Shown in pieces: positions 51,872 through 60,126 of a stretch of DNA of 64,000 nt. The translations under genes and the position numbers were made by a program. The DNA comes from Levilactobacillus yonginensis (GTDB taxonomy: Bacteria; Bacillota; Bacilli; Lactobacillales; Lactobacillaceae). The first letter of the stretch is position 1; every line of letters begins with the position of its first letter. A model generated the notes under the pieces. It saw nothing but the letters and a program-made list of their open reading frames with translations, did no database searches and was not told the origin of the DNA. The stretch lies in contig NZ_OZ061549.1 in assembly GCF_964065165.1 (NCBI RefSeq), positions 2,170,001 through 2,234,000 on the forward strand, read 5' to 3'.

Positions 51872-52846
51872 TTAGTTCTTTAACCCCTTAACAACGCTGG
51901 GGGCGTAGACCATCTTCTGAATATGCGTCGTGATTTTGGCTATCCGGGGGAACCCGCTGAAACCAGATTGCTGGTGGCCGTGGGTCATAATTACGAGAAT
52001 ATAGCGTTCGCCGTTGGGCAGGGTCACGATACCAGCGTCGTTGTTGGTATCAGCCATAAATCCCACCTTGTCAGCCACCGTAGCGCCCTTAGTAGCGGCA
52101 GTGGCGCCTGCCGGAATCCCCTTGCGGTAGACTTGGGTTTTCATCAATGATAGTAGCCTCTGTTGATCTTTTGCGTGCCGGAAGGGGCCGGACTGGGTCG
52201 CTAAGCTACGAAGAACCATCATGAGGCTCGTAGCTGTCGTTTCAGCGCTTTGGCCTTCAATGAAGGCGGGAGAGTAATATCCCTCTTGGGTTAATAGTGC
52301 ATTGATTCCCTGCAGACCACGTTCATCCAGCAAATCATCGGCAAAGTCGTTAGCGCTATTGACGATCATGCGATGGAAACCGTCCTGATTGGTCGGGGTC
52401 CAGGCAAAGGTGCCTAGATGGCTCTGTTGGAAGACGTAGGCGGCAATGAAGAGCTTGTAGGTACTGGCGGCTACCGTGGGGGTATGGGCGTTCGCTGACG
52501 TGGCTAGGTCGCCCTGCGCGTAGAACTTATCGGTTAGGGTTGCCTTGTCAGCTGCACTGCCGGGAACGGCCCCTAAGTTGTAGAAACTCACACTGGTGGT
52601 CCCGTCAGCCGTGACTTTCTTTAAATATGTCTGTAAGTTGGTCTTTAACCGGCGCTGATGCTGTGTAATCTGCTGCGTGGTCACGGGCTTAGCCGCATCG
52701 TCCTGTTCGGTGACCGTTCCCGGTTGGTCGGGATGGGCTTGAACGACCATGATTCCCGCAAACATGAGAATAACGATGACCAGTCCGGCAACTAAGGCCC
52801 GGTGCTGCAGAAGATATTTGAGTTGTTTGGTAGCTTCGCGTTTCAT
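51872..52846 (-). CDS. Beta-lactamase-fold serine hydrolase, membrane-anchored
   Basis: A 324-residue protein with a basic N-terminus, one signal-anchor helix (about residues 18-36), a linker and a class-A-beta-lactamase-like domain. The serine motif is STYK in VAASTYKLFIAAYVF (about 127-130), the SxN motif is SAN in VNSANDFADDLLDE, and the KTG position reads KVG in ADKVGFMADTNNDAG. Such proteins act outside the membrane, as cell-wall-associated hydrolases or atypical penicillin-recognising proteins. The altered KTG motif makes real beta-lactamase activity uncertain. The ATG follows AAGAAACGAG. Confidence 0.87.
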   Translation of the reverse strand: MKREATKQLKYLLQHRALVAGLVIVILMFAGIMVVQAHPDQPGTVTEQDDAAKPVTTQQITQHQRRLKTNLQTYLKKVTADGTTSVSFYNLGAVPGSAADKATLTDKFYAQGDLATSANAHTPTVAASTYKLFIAAYVFQQSHLGTFAWTPTNQDGFHRMIVNSANDFADDLLDERGLQGINALLTQEGYYSPAFIEGQSAETTATSLMMVLRSLATQSGPFRHAKDQQRLLSLMKTQVYRKGIPAGATAATKGATVADKVGFMADTNNDAGIVTLPNGERYILVIMTHGHQQSGFSGFPRIAKITTHIQKMVYAPSVVKGLKN

Positions 52847-53065
52847 CGGTTAACAATCTCGTTTCTTTAGAGTTTTTGGGCAACAACCAATTAATATTTT
52901 TAATTATACACGTTAATCATGAAGCACCCTAGCGCAATTTTTATTCTATTGGTTAAGGTGCGTGGGGCTGGGATTTGGTGGCATTATAAATTTGACAACG
53001 GTTGCAATCAACTGGTTCGGACCGGTAAAATGGAACTTAAATCTCGGTTCATGGAGGCTAATGAC

Positions 53066-53878
53066 GTGTATAAGATTATTACCAGCGATTTAGATGAGAC
53101 GCTCTTACGTAAAGACGGCAGTATTTCGCAACAAAACATTGATGCGATTGCTCAGGCCACGGCCCGCGGGGTGAAATTTGTTCCGAACACTGGTCGGAAC
53201 TTTTTAACTGTTCAGCCGTTGTTGGAACAACTTGGATTGGCTCAGCAGGCCGGTGAGTACGTGATTTCCTTCAATGGTGGGGCCGTGATTGAGAATCAGG
53301 GTAATCGGGTTGTTTTAAGCAATGAGATGCCTTATGCGGAAGCGAAACGGGTCTTTGAACTCTTCACGGAGTTTGACGTGGATGTTCACGTGTATACACT
53401 GGATCACCTTTACATTTACCGACCACGGGAAGATGACGAGGCTTATTTGCGAACGCGTGGGGTAGCCTTCACCAATTTTGACGGGAATTTTAGCCAATTT
53501 AAGGATAACCACGTGATGAAGGTGATTGCCATGAACCCTGACATGACTGTACGGCGGGCCGCTAATGACCGGATTCAAGCGGAGTTTGCGACTATCAATA
53601 CGGCTTATTCCTCAGGGATTTACATCGAGGTCAATCATGGCGGCGTGGACAAGGGGAATGCCATCCTAGAACTGGGTAAGCAACTCGGCGTTTCAGCGGA
53701 CGAGATTATGGCCATCGGAGATAACGACAATGACTTGCCAATGCTACGCAAAGTGGGGTTACCAGTCTCCGTCCAGAATGGAATCCCAGCGGTCAAAGAA
53801 GTGGCAGCTTACGTGACGCCCCATGACTATGAGTGTGGTGTGGCCGATGCCATTAATAAATTTGTATTGAATAACTAA
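53066..53878 (+). CDS. Cof-type HAD-superfamily phosphatase
   Basis: A 270-residue cytosolic sugar-phosphate or flavin-phosphate phosphatase. HAD motif I is SDLDETLL at the N-terminus (nucleophile Asp), the C2B-type cap lies in the middle, and motif IV is GDNDNDLPM (about residues 217-225). I place the start at GTG 53066, since ATGGAGG gives GGAGG 8 bases upstream and the product then has the normal Cof length. Longer starts add residues without similarity. Substrate unknown; such enzymes are often broad. Confidence 0.93.
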   Translation: MYKIITSDLDETLLRKDGSISQQNIDAIAQATARGVKFVPNTGRNFLTVQPLLEQLGLAQQAGEYVISFNGGAVIENQGNRVVLSNEMPYAEAKRVFELFTEFDVDVHVYTLDHLYIYRPREDDEAYLRTRGVAFTNFDGNFSQFKDNHVMKVIAMNPDMTVRRAANDRIQAEFATINTAYSSGIYIEVNHGGVDKGNAILELGKQLGVSADEIMAIGDNDNDLPMLRKVGLPVSVQNGIPAVKEVAAYVTPHDYECGVADAINKFVLNN

Positions 53879-53887
53879 TTGTGACAG

Positions 53888-53918
53888 TGGTCGTCTTCCT
53901 GGTGAAGGCGGCCATTTT
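53888..53918 (+). terminator. Terminator of the HAD phosphatase gene
   Basis: TGGTCGTCTTC (53888-53898) pairs with GAAGGCGGCCA (53904-53914) with two G-U pairs, then TTTT. Confidence 0.75.
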
Positions 53919-54205
53919 GATTATCTAAAGGAAGGTTGAAAGTGGTTCAGGGCCAGTTAGAGCTGTTGTAGCAATGACATTAACGTACAAATGAGACAAT
54001 CTAGGGTGTCTTTCTGCCGTACCCAGTATGCCGCTACCAAACTAAAATCTGTTATCAGTTAGTGAGTAAAGCGTGGTGTGCATAAAATCTTCGACAATGT
54101 TTATTCTATAATGCAATCCTTGGCTGCTGGAGTACGTCTCATTTTTCAGCATCCTAGCTTACTAAGACTGAATTGAAGCTGTCAATATATTTTCAAAGCT
54201 CACCC
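53919..54205. other. Intergenic region upstream of the YtrA operon
   Basis: No supportable gene. It contains AT-rich stretches and a TATAAT-like sequence (TCTATAATGC near 54108) but no linked ORF. Confidence 0.35.
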
Positions 54206-54255
54206 TTGTCATTTAAAAGTTCTGATGTTATAGTGTAATAGTAAAATAGAACACT
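54206..54255 (+). promoter_or_regulatory. Promoter and candidate YtrA operator
   Basis: TTGTCA (54206-54211), a 17-base spacer and TATAGT (54229-54234). Overlapping the -10, AGTGT (54232-54236) and ACACT (54251-54255) form a widely spaced palindrome (14-base gap), the kind of site described for YtrA-type GntR repressors. This implies autorepression of the operon. Confidence 0.6.
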
Positions 54256-54271
54256 AGGGAGGCGGAACAAA

Positions 54272-54646
54272 ATGCAATTTGATGATAAAGTGCCAATTTA
54301 CTATCAAATCAAAAACCATATTTATCATGAAATGATGACTGGTCAGTTAGTGGCTGGTGCCAAGTTACCGGCTGTACGTCAACTAGCTGTCGATCTGACG
54401 GTCAACGTCAATACGGTTCAACGCGCGCTCGGGGAAATGATCCAAGAAGGCACCATTGAGTCGCAACGAGGGAAGGGGAATTTTGTGACAACGGATGCCA
54501 CACAAATCGCACAATTAAAGGAGCAATTAGTCGTGGAACAGCTTGAACGAGTTTACCAACAATTACATGCTTTGAACCTATCGGATGACGAAATTATCGC
54601 CAGTTTAAAGCAATATATTGAGCGGAGGGGGCAGCAACATGACTAA
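54272..54646 (+). CDS. GntR-family regulator, YtrA subfamily
   Basis: A 124-residue protein with an N-terminal winged helix (VPIYYQIKNHIYHEMMTGQL; AVRQLAVDLTVNVNTVQRAL; RGKGNFV). A short C-terminal helical dimerisation tail replaces the large effector domain, which defines YtrA members. These repress linked ABC transporter operons and often respond to cell-envelope stress. ATG 54272 follows GGGAGG. It is first in a three-gene operon and overlaps the ATPase gene by eight bases. Confidence 0.93.
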   Translation: MQFDDKVPIYYQIKNHIYHEMMTGQLVAGAKLPAVRQLAVDLTVNVNTVQRALGEMIQEGTIESQRGKGNFVTTDATQIAQLKEQLVVEQLERVYQQLHALNLSDDEIIASLKQYIERRGQQHD

Positions 54647-55349
54647 CGTTTTAGCAATGAACCAGGTCAGTTACAAGCGGAACTTAAAGACAATTTTGCA
54701 CGACGTTGATTTGACACTGGAAACGGGAAAAATCATCGGTTTGTTAGGGGAAAACGGTGCGGGGAAGACGACTTTAATGCGTTTGATCACCGGGAGTGCC
54801 AAGGGGAAAGGGACTGTCGCTGTGAGTGGGGATACGGTCATCGCCAACCGGAAGAGCCATATTAGTTTTTCAGAGCAACTTCATGGATTTTCTAATAGCA
54901 CCAAGTTGGACGAAGTCATTGCGTTTTACCAGCGGGTATACGCGGACTTTGATCCCAAACAATTCACAGAACTGTGCACTTTCTTACAGATTGACACCAG
55001 CTTAAAGCTGTCGTCGTTGTCCAAGGGGATGAAGGAAAAGGCCATCATCGCGTTGACGCTGGCCCGTCGGACAAACTTATACTTGCTGGACGAACCCTTC
55101 AGTGGCATCGACAGCATGAGTCGTAAGAAAATTATCAGCAGCATTATCAAATGGAAACCGGAAAACGCGACGATGGTAATCAGTGATCATTATGTTTCAG
55201 AGATTGCACCGATCTTAGACGAAATCGTCATCGTTAAGGACCAAACCATTTACACCCACAGACCCGCGGATAGCGTGCGGGAAGAGTTTGGTATCGGAAT
55301 TGAAGCGTACTACGAGAGCTTATATGAGGGGGGTGTTCAGCATGACTAG
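54639..55349 (+). CDS. ABC transporter ATPase (YtrB/BcrA-like)
   Basis: A 236-residue ATPase with Walker A LGENGAGKTT (about residues 34-43), a signature region SLSKGMKEKAIIALTLA in degenerate form (LSKGM in place of LSGGQ) and Walker B LYLLDEPFSGID. The degenerate signature is usual in exporter ATPases of this group. ATG 54639 lies inside the end of the regulator gene after GGAGGGGGC. It pairs with the membrane protein encoded next to form an exporter, possibly for an antimicrobial or lipid. Confidence 0.92.
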   Translation: MTNVLAMNQVSYKRNLKTILHDVDLTLETGKIIGLLGENGAGKTTLMRLITGSAKGKGTVAVSGDTVIANRKSHISFSEQLHGFSNSTKLDEVIAFYQRVYADFDPKQFTELCTFLQIDTSLKLSSLSKGMKEKAIIALTLARRTNLYLLDEPFSGIDSMSRKKIISSIIKWKPENATMVISDHYVSEIAPILDEIVIVKDQTIYTHRPADSVREEFGIGIEAYYESLYEGGVQHD

Positions 55350-56145
55350 TTTTGGGACGATGTTTCGCGCGTTAAACAGAAATAAATTTAGTTTGATCAA
55401 CCAAATTTTCTTAGTTGAACTGTTGGCCGTTGTTGTGAGTGCCCTCTGGACGTTAGTCACGGGCCACTTTAGTAGTATGACGTTGTTCTACAGCTTTATC
55501 AGTTGGGGTTCCGTTGCCGGATGGGTGGCGTTCATTCTGCTCTCACGGAAGAATGAACAGACCTTCATGCAGGACACATACCGGTTAGTTCCCATTGGGG
55601 ATGGGGGCTTTTATGGGGCAAACGTTCTGTCATCACTGGTTGAATTACTGTACTTCAGTGTGGTTCAAGCAGTGGTCTTGGTCGTCACGATGCTCATTGG
55701 TGGTATGGGGAATGTTGACAGTGATATGCGCGACTTCCTGGATGGGTTCTTTGACGGTTCTGGTTGGCATGCCGCTTTTTCAGGGATGCCCGCTAACTGG
55801 CCATGGATCTTCCTGGGCATCTTGATTGTTGCTTTAGGTATTTTGTTGCTAGTTTGGACGACGATTACACTGATTCACTTCCTGACGAGTGTCATCAGTA
55901 ACTTCCTGCCACGTGGTCGGCAACGGGTCGTCTTGGTAATCCTTTACATCGTGGTCATCTGGTTGGTTACCCGAATTATGAACTTGTTAGTTATGTTGTA
56001 CATCAAGTACATGTCAGGTTTTTCAGGTGTTCACGTGGCCAGTCAAATTTATATGGCTGCCGGTGCCATCGTAATTCTGCTGGTTCTAGAAGTCGTTGCC
56101 AACATCTTCTTGTTGAAGAAGTGGGTTGAAACGCAGGCTAACTAG
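55342..56145 (+). CDS. ABC transporter membrane subunit of the YtrA operon
   Basis: A 267-residue integral membrane protein with about six helices, starting at ATG 55342 after AGGGGGG and overlapping the ATPase gene by eight bases. It belongs to the ABC-2-like permeases that pair with YtrB/BcrA ATPases. A short extracytoplasmic section rich in Asp and Gly lies near residues 125-155 (MGNVDSDMRDFLDGFFDGSG). No peptidase or bacteriocin gene is adjacent, so the exported substrate is unknown. Confidence 0.88.
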   Translation: MTSFGTMFRALNRNKFSLINQIFLVELLAVVVSALWTLVTGHFSSMTLFYSFISWGSVAGWVAFILLSRKNEQTFMQDTYRLVPIGDGGFYGANVLSSLVELLYFSVVQAVVLVVTMLIGGMGNVDSDMRDFLDGFFDGSGWHAAFSGMPANWPWIFLGILIVALGILLLVWTTITLIHFLTSVISNFLPRGRQRVVLVILYIVVIWLVTRIMNLLVMLYIKYMSGFSGVHVASQIYMAAGAIVILLVLEVVANIFLLKKWVETQAN

Positions 56146-56177
56146 CCGGTATCGTTTAGAAATAGCTATTGTAAATA

Positions 56178-56220
56178 GGGCACCAGAGCTTAACCAAGTC
56201 GGTTGAGCTCTGGTGCCCTT
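56178..56220. terminator. Bidirectional terminator, YtrA operon and ROK gene
   Basis: A 19-bp stem, 56178-56196 with 56202-56220 (one mismatch), between convergent genes. Confidence 0.9.
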
Positions 56221-56232
56221 ATTTGTAGTGAT

Positions 56233-57348
56233 TTACAAGTTTTGTAGTTGTTCCCGAATGGCAGGGATGGCCGCACCGATGGCGACAGAGTGGTCAACAA
56301 CTTTACCGAGGTGCAAGTAACCCTCGGTCTCGGGGAAGACGGAAATCTTTCGCAAGCGTTGCTTGATTGCGGTCAAGTCTTTTTCACTCAGGTACTTGGT
56401 CAGGACACCGGCGATTACTAAGGGAATATCGACGAACATGTGTAAGTTGTAGATGGATTCAGCCAAATAGTCCAGGTACTGTTCGAAACGTTTAGTAACC
56501 AGGGGATCATTGTGATGTAAGTCAGCGAAAAAGCTCGACAACGTTTCGTTGGGTTGTAGCAGGGAACTCAGCGAACAGTAAGTTTCAATACAGCCGCGGC
56601 GTCCACAATAACAGATCGGTCCGTTCACGCCGTTTAGTGTGATATGTTCCATGGTTCCGTTACGACCGCTGGGACTTTTAAGAATGTGGCCGTTGATAAT
56701 GATGGCGGTTCCGATGTGTTCCCCAATTGAGAGGAAAATACCATCGGTTGGCCGTTGCGCGTACTCAGAACGGGCGACACAGTCGGCATCGTGGTAGAAG
56801 GTTACGGGGAAGGGTAAGTACTGGCCAAAGTTGTCGGATTTCATGCCAGTACAGTCCAGAATCTTCCCATAGAGGATGGTCGTGCCATCATTTGAAATCA
56901 ATCCTTGAATCCCAATACCAACGCCAGAAATCTGATTGAGGCTGAATCCTCGGTCCTTGATCAACGCGAGAATTTGTTGCGCCAGTGACTGCGCGTACTG
57001 ATCATCGTTCGCGAAAGGAAGATTGATTGTGTGAATCGTCAGAACTTCATTTCTGAGATTTAAGACGGCCATGGTGGCGTAGTTGCGAAAGATTTCGACA
57101 CCGACACTCAACGTTACGTTGGGGTCGATCGAGTAAGCCGTTGCGCGCCGTCCAATGGTGGACTTTAACTGGCCGTTTTTTACAATAAGTTGTTGCTTCG
57201 TTAGTTTCTGTAAATTGGCACTAACGGTGGGCAAACTCAGGCTGAGTTGATCCGCGATATCTTGTTTCGACAACTTTTCATTATCGTAAAGCAGATGATA
57301 GATGTCCGAATAATTTGAGTGTTGAATGGACTGCATGTTGCTGCTCAT
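56233..57348 (-). CDS. ROK-family transcriptional repressor (NagC/XylR type)
   Basis: A 371-residue protein with an N-terminal MarR-like winged helix (DIADQLSLSLPTVSANLQKL, about residues 30-50). A ROK sugar-binding domain follows, with the zinc motif CYCGRRGCIETYC (about 256-268) and HITL-type residues. There is no clear intact kinase DxGxT at the start of the domain (VGVEIFRNYATMAV), which suggests it is only a sensor-repressor. ATG 57348 follows AAAGGGGCC. It is divergent from the GPH symporter operon and is its likely regulator, probably responding to the imported sugar or polyol. Confidence 0.92.
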   Translation of the reverse strand: MSSNMQSIQHSNYSDIYHLLYDNEKLSKQDIADQLSLSLPTVSANLQKLTKQQLIVKNGQLKSTIGRRATAYSIDPNVTLSVGVEIFRNYATMAVLNLRNEVLTIHTINLPFANDDQYAQSLAQQILALIKDRGFSLNQISGVGIGIQGLISNDGTTILYGKILDCTGMKSDNFGQYLPFPVTFYHDADCVARSEYAQRPTDGIFLSIGEHIGTAIIINGHILKSPSGRNGTMEHITLNGVNGPICYCGRRGCIETYCSLSSLLQPNETLSSFFADLHHNDPLVTKRFEQYLDYLAESIYNLHMFVDIPLVIAGVLTKYLSEKDLTAIKQRLRKISVFPETEGYLHLGKVVDHSVAIGAAIPAIREQLQNL

Positions 57349-57425
57349 GGTTGGCCCCTTTCTGAAAAGTGATTAGCCCTAGTTTATCACAAATGGTCTA
57401 AATGGAAAGTCAATTTATAAAATAA

Positions 57426-57439
57426 TGTAACCGTTACCA
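57426..57439. promoter_or_regulatory. cre-like or ROK operator box 1
   Basis: TGTAACCGTTACCA matches the cre consensus TGWAANCGNTNWCA with one mismatch and has a strong dyad (GTAAC/GTTAC). It lies close to the ROK gene, so it may be the ROK operator instead. Confidence 0.5.
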
Positions 57440-57532
57440 TAACTCATTTTACTTAATTCTTGTATTTAGCTAACTCATTCGTAAATCAGGGCCAAATCGG
57501 GGTTGTGGTCACCGAAACAAATTGAAACCGGT

Positions 57533-57546
57533 TTCACAATCTAAAA
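57533..57546. promoter_or_regulatory. cre box (perfect palindrome)
   Basis: TGAAACCGGTTTCA is a perfect 14-base palindrome and matches the CcpA cre consensus at all fixed positions. It lies midway between the ROK gene and the symporter gene. Confidence 0.8.
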
Positions 57547-57650
57547 AAGTTTAGTAAAGTTTTATCAACAAAAACGCTAGTTTGGCGGAGGGAAAAACTA
57601 ATGACCCACCGTTATATTAATGTGAAATGATTAATTAAGTCGAAATGCCA

Positions 57651-57679
57651 TTGCCAATGTAACCGATTGCAGATATAAT
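57651..57679 (+). promoter_or_regulatory. Promoter of the GPH symporter gene, with cre-like box in the spacer
   Basis: TTGCCA (57651-57656), a 17-base spacer and TATAAT (57674-57679). TGTAACCGATTGCA (57658-57671) lies in the spacer and fits cre with one mismatch. Either CcpA or the ROK repressor could block this promoter. Confidence 0.65.
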
Positions 57680-57748
57680 GGCAACTGAATTGATTTTATA
57701 AAACGGGTTTACGTAATAGCTCGTCAAAAAATTTGCGAGGTGGGTCTA

Positions 57749-59176
57749 TTGAGAAAATATATTTCCTACGCGTTAGGGACGTTCGGGCACGATGCGTTCT
57801 ATAACACGTTAAGTATTTATTTCATGATGTTCTTGACTAGTCAGCTCTTCACCAACTCAGGTGATGAGAAAATGGTCGGAATCGTCACGATGATGGTTGT
57901 TGTGATTCGGGTTGGTGAAATTATGTTTGACCCGATGATTGGCGGGATTGTGGATAATACCAACACCCGCTGGGGAAAGTTCCGGCCTTGGATCATGATT
58001 GGTTCAGTCGTTGCCGCCATTGGTTTGGTCTTCCTGTTTTCCGATTACTTTGGGTTAGCCTGGAACAGTCCAATCTTTTACTTGGTATTGGTAGCGATTA
58101 CATTCCTAATGATCGATGTCTTCTATTCATTCAGTGATATCGCACTGTGGTCCATGTTGCCAGCTGTAAGTTTGGACAACAAGACGCGGACCAAGTTTGG
58201 GACTGCTTCCCGGATTGGCTCAACGTTGGGTGCTCAAATCGTTATCGTCATTATTACGCCAGCAATCCTGTTGTTCTCTCACTGGATCTCCAAGGTGCCA
58301 TTTGGCCAACAGACCCGTGCTGGGTGGACAGGGTACGTTTTGATCGTTGCCCTGTTATGTGTCGGTGGTGCTCTGATCACTTGCCTGAACATTAAGGAAG
58401 AACATAACTTGATCCGGTCTAACGTTAAGCACACCACGGTTTCTGATATCTTCCGTGCCATTGGTCGGAATAAGCAATTACTTTGGATTGCAGCCTCTTA
58501 CTTCCTATTTGCATTTAGTTACGTGGTCACGAACTCCCTGCTGATGTATTACTTTACGTACCGTTTAGGGGACGCAGCTGCTTACACCTGGGTCGGGGTC
58601 ATCACGTGTATCTTAGGTGTCATTTCTGTTTCCCTGTTCCCAGCACTGGAAGCATTGGTTCAACGGAAAGCCATCTACATTGGTGGGATTGCCTTTATGT
58701 TAATTGGCTACATCATCTTCTTATTTGCCGGTCAAAGTTTGCCCCTTGTTTTGGTAGCGGTATCATTCTACTTCTTCCCATACCCACTGATTTTCTTGGC
58801 CACTTTGATGACCATTACCGACAGTGTGGAATACGGCCAATTGGTCAATGGTGTTCGGAACGAGTCGGTTACGTTATCCGTGCGGCCATTGATCGATAAG
58901 CTAGCTGGGGCCGCTTCTAACGGGATCGTTGGGATCGTTGCCGTTGTTGCTGGGATGACGGGGAGTACCAAGCCGTCTGAAATTACAGCCGCTGGGGTCT
59001 CTCAATTCAATATGTTTATGTTCTATATTCCAATCGTTTTATTGATTATCGCTGCATTGATTTTCTACGCCAAGGTTGATTTGACCGAAGCGAAACATGC
59101 TGAAATTGTGGCTGAATTGCGCAAGCGCCTGAAGGCTCAACAGTCTCAAGACGCGTCAGCACAACAAGCAGACTAG
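57749..59176 (+). CDS. GPH-family sugar/polyol:cation symporter (MFS superfamily)
   Basis: A 475-residue permease with twelve helices. Glycoside-pentoside-hexuronide features include the N-terminal SYALGTFGHDAFYNTLSIYF, the loop DPMIGGIVDNTNTRWGKFRPW (about residues 62-82) and a TM8-9 region MTITDSVEYGQLVNGVRNES. It lacks the long EIIA-like tail of LacS-type members. The start is TTG 57749, after GAGGTGG; GTG 57740 is an alternative. It is first of three genes (symporter, dehydrogenase, kinase). Substrate is likely a pentose or polyol (inference from neighbours). Confidence 0.92.
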   Translation: MRKYISYALGTFGHDAFYNTLSIYFMMFLTSQLFTNSGDEKMVGIVTMMVVVIRVGEIMFDPMIGGIVDNTNTRWGKFRPWIMIGSVVAAIGLVFLFSDYFGLAWNSPIFYLVLVAITFLMIDVFYSFSDIALWSMLPAVSLDNKTRTKFGTASRIGSTLGAQIVIVIITPAILLFSHWISKVPFGQQTRAGWTGYVLIVALLCVGGALITCLNIKEEHNLIRSNVKHTTVSDIFRAIGRNKQLLWIAASYFLFAFSYVVTNSLLMYYFTYRLGDAAAYTWVGVITCILGVISVSLFPALEALVQRKAIYIGGIAFMLIGYIIFLFAGQSLPLVLVAVSFYFFPYPLIFLATLMTITDSVEYGQLVNGVRNESVTLSVRPLIDKLAGAASNGIVGIVAVVAGMTGSTKPSEITAAGVSQFNMFMFYIPIVLLIIAALIFYAKVDLTEAKHAEIVAELRKRLKAQQSQDASAQQAD

Positions 59177-59191
59177 TTTTTGAGAAATAAA

Positions 59192-59205
59192 TGAAAACGT
59201 TGTCA
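59192..59205. promoter_or_regulatory. cre box upstream of the SDR gene
   Basis: TGAAAACGTTGTCA fits the cre consensus at all fixed positions. It lies just upstream of the -35 of the next promoter. Confidence 0.8.
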
Positions 59206-59213
59206 AAAAAGTA

Positions 59214-59242
59214 TTGACTTCTAGAACATTTGGAATTATGCT
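59214..59242 (+). promoter_or_regulatory. Promoter of the SDR-kinase genes
   Basis: TTGACT (59214-59219), a 17-base spacer and TATGCT (59237-59242). With the cre box at 59192 it gives the SDR and kinase genes their own catabolite-controlled promoter. Confidence 0.65.
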
Positions 59243-59307
59243 TAATCACGAATTAAAGAAAGTCGTTTTACAAAACGTCTTTCGACAAAACTTAGGAGGA
59301 ATTCATC

Positions 59308-60084
59308 ATGGGTATTTTGGATCGCATGCGTCTTGACGGTAAGAAAGCTTACGTCACTGGTGGTGCACAAGGTTTAGGTAAAGCAATGGCAACTGGTTTG
59401 GCAGAAGCTGGTGCTGATGTCGCTATCGTTGATATCAACATCGACAAGGCTAAGGCCACTGCTGAAGAAATTGCTAAGGCTACTGGTCAAAAGGCCATTG
59501 CCATCAAGACTGATGTTACGAACCCTGAACAAGTTCAAAACATGGTCGACACAGTTGTTAAAGAATTAGGTGGTTTGGATGCTGCCTTCAACAACGCCGG
59601 CATGTGCTTGAACGTACCAGCCGAAGAAATGACATTTGAACAATGGCAAAAGGTGGTTAACTTAAACCTGAACGCTGTCTTCCTGTGCTCCACTGCTGCA
59701 GGTCGTTACATGTTGAAGCAAGGCTCTGGCTCAATCGTCAACACCGCTTCTATGTCAGCCCACATTGTTAACCGGCCACAACCACAATGTTCATACAACT
59801 CAACCAAGGCTGGGGTTATTCAATTATCTAAGTCATTGGCGATCGAATGGGCCAAGCGTGGCGTTCGTGTTAACACCATGAGCCCAGGTTACATGGGTAC
59901 CGACTTAACGTTGAACTCTCCTGACTTGAAGCCACTTATCAAGACTTGGAATGACTGGGCACCACTTGGTCGTTTAGGTAAGCCAGAAGAATTACAAGGC
60001 ATGGCTGTTTACTTAGCTAGCGATACCAGCAGCTTCTCAACTGGTTCCGACTACTTAGTTGATGGTGCCTTCACTGCATGGTAA
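59308..60084 (+). CDS. Short-chain dehydrogenase, polyol/ketose reductase type
   Basis: A 258-residue classical SDR with TGGAQGLG cofactor loop (residues 18-25), NNAG (about 95-98), catalytic Ser in NTASMSAH, and Tyr-Lys in YNSTK. The acidic residue at VDIN after the second strand suggests NAD(H) preference. The C-terminus LVDGAFTAW recalls mannitol, arabitol and L-xylulose-reductase-type SDRs. In this operon it probably oxidises an imported polyol to a ketose for the kinase that follows. ATG 59308 follows AGGAGG. Codon bias is strong, as for a highly expressed gene. Confidence 0.9.
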   Translation: MGILDRMRLDGKKAYVTGGAQGLGKAMATGLAEAGADVAIVDINIDKAKATAEEIAKATGQKAIAIKTDVTNPEQVQNMVDTVVKELGGLDAAFNNAGMCLNVPAEEMTFEQWQKVVNLNLNAVFLCSTAAGRYMLKQGSGSIVNTASMSAHIVNRPQPQCSYNSTKAGVIQLSKSLAIEWAKRGVRVNTMSPGYMGTDLTLNSPDLKPLIKTWNDWAPLGRLGKPEELQGMAVYLASDTSSFSTGSDYLVDGAFTAW

Positions 60085-60126
60085 ACCGATAGTCACTAAC
60101 TTTTAGGAGAAGAGAGGAACGCCGAC

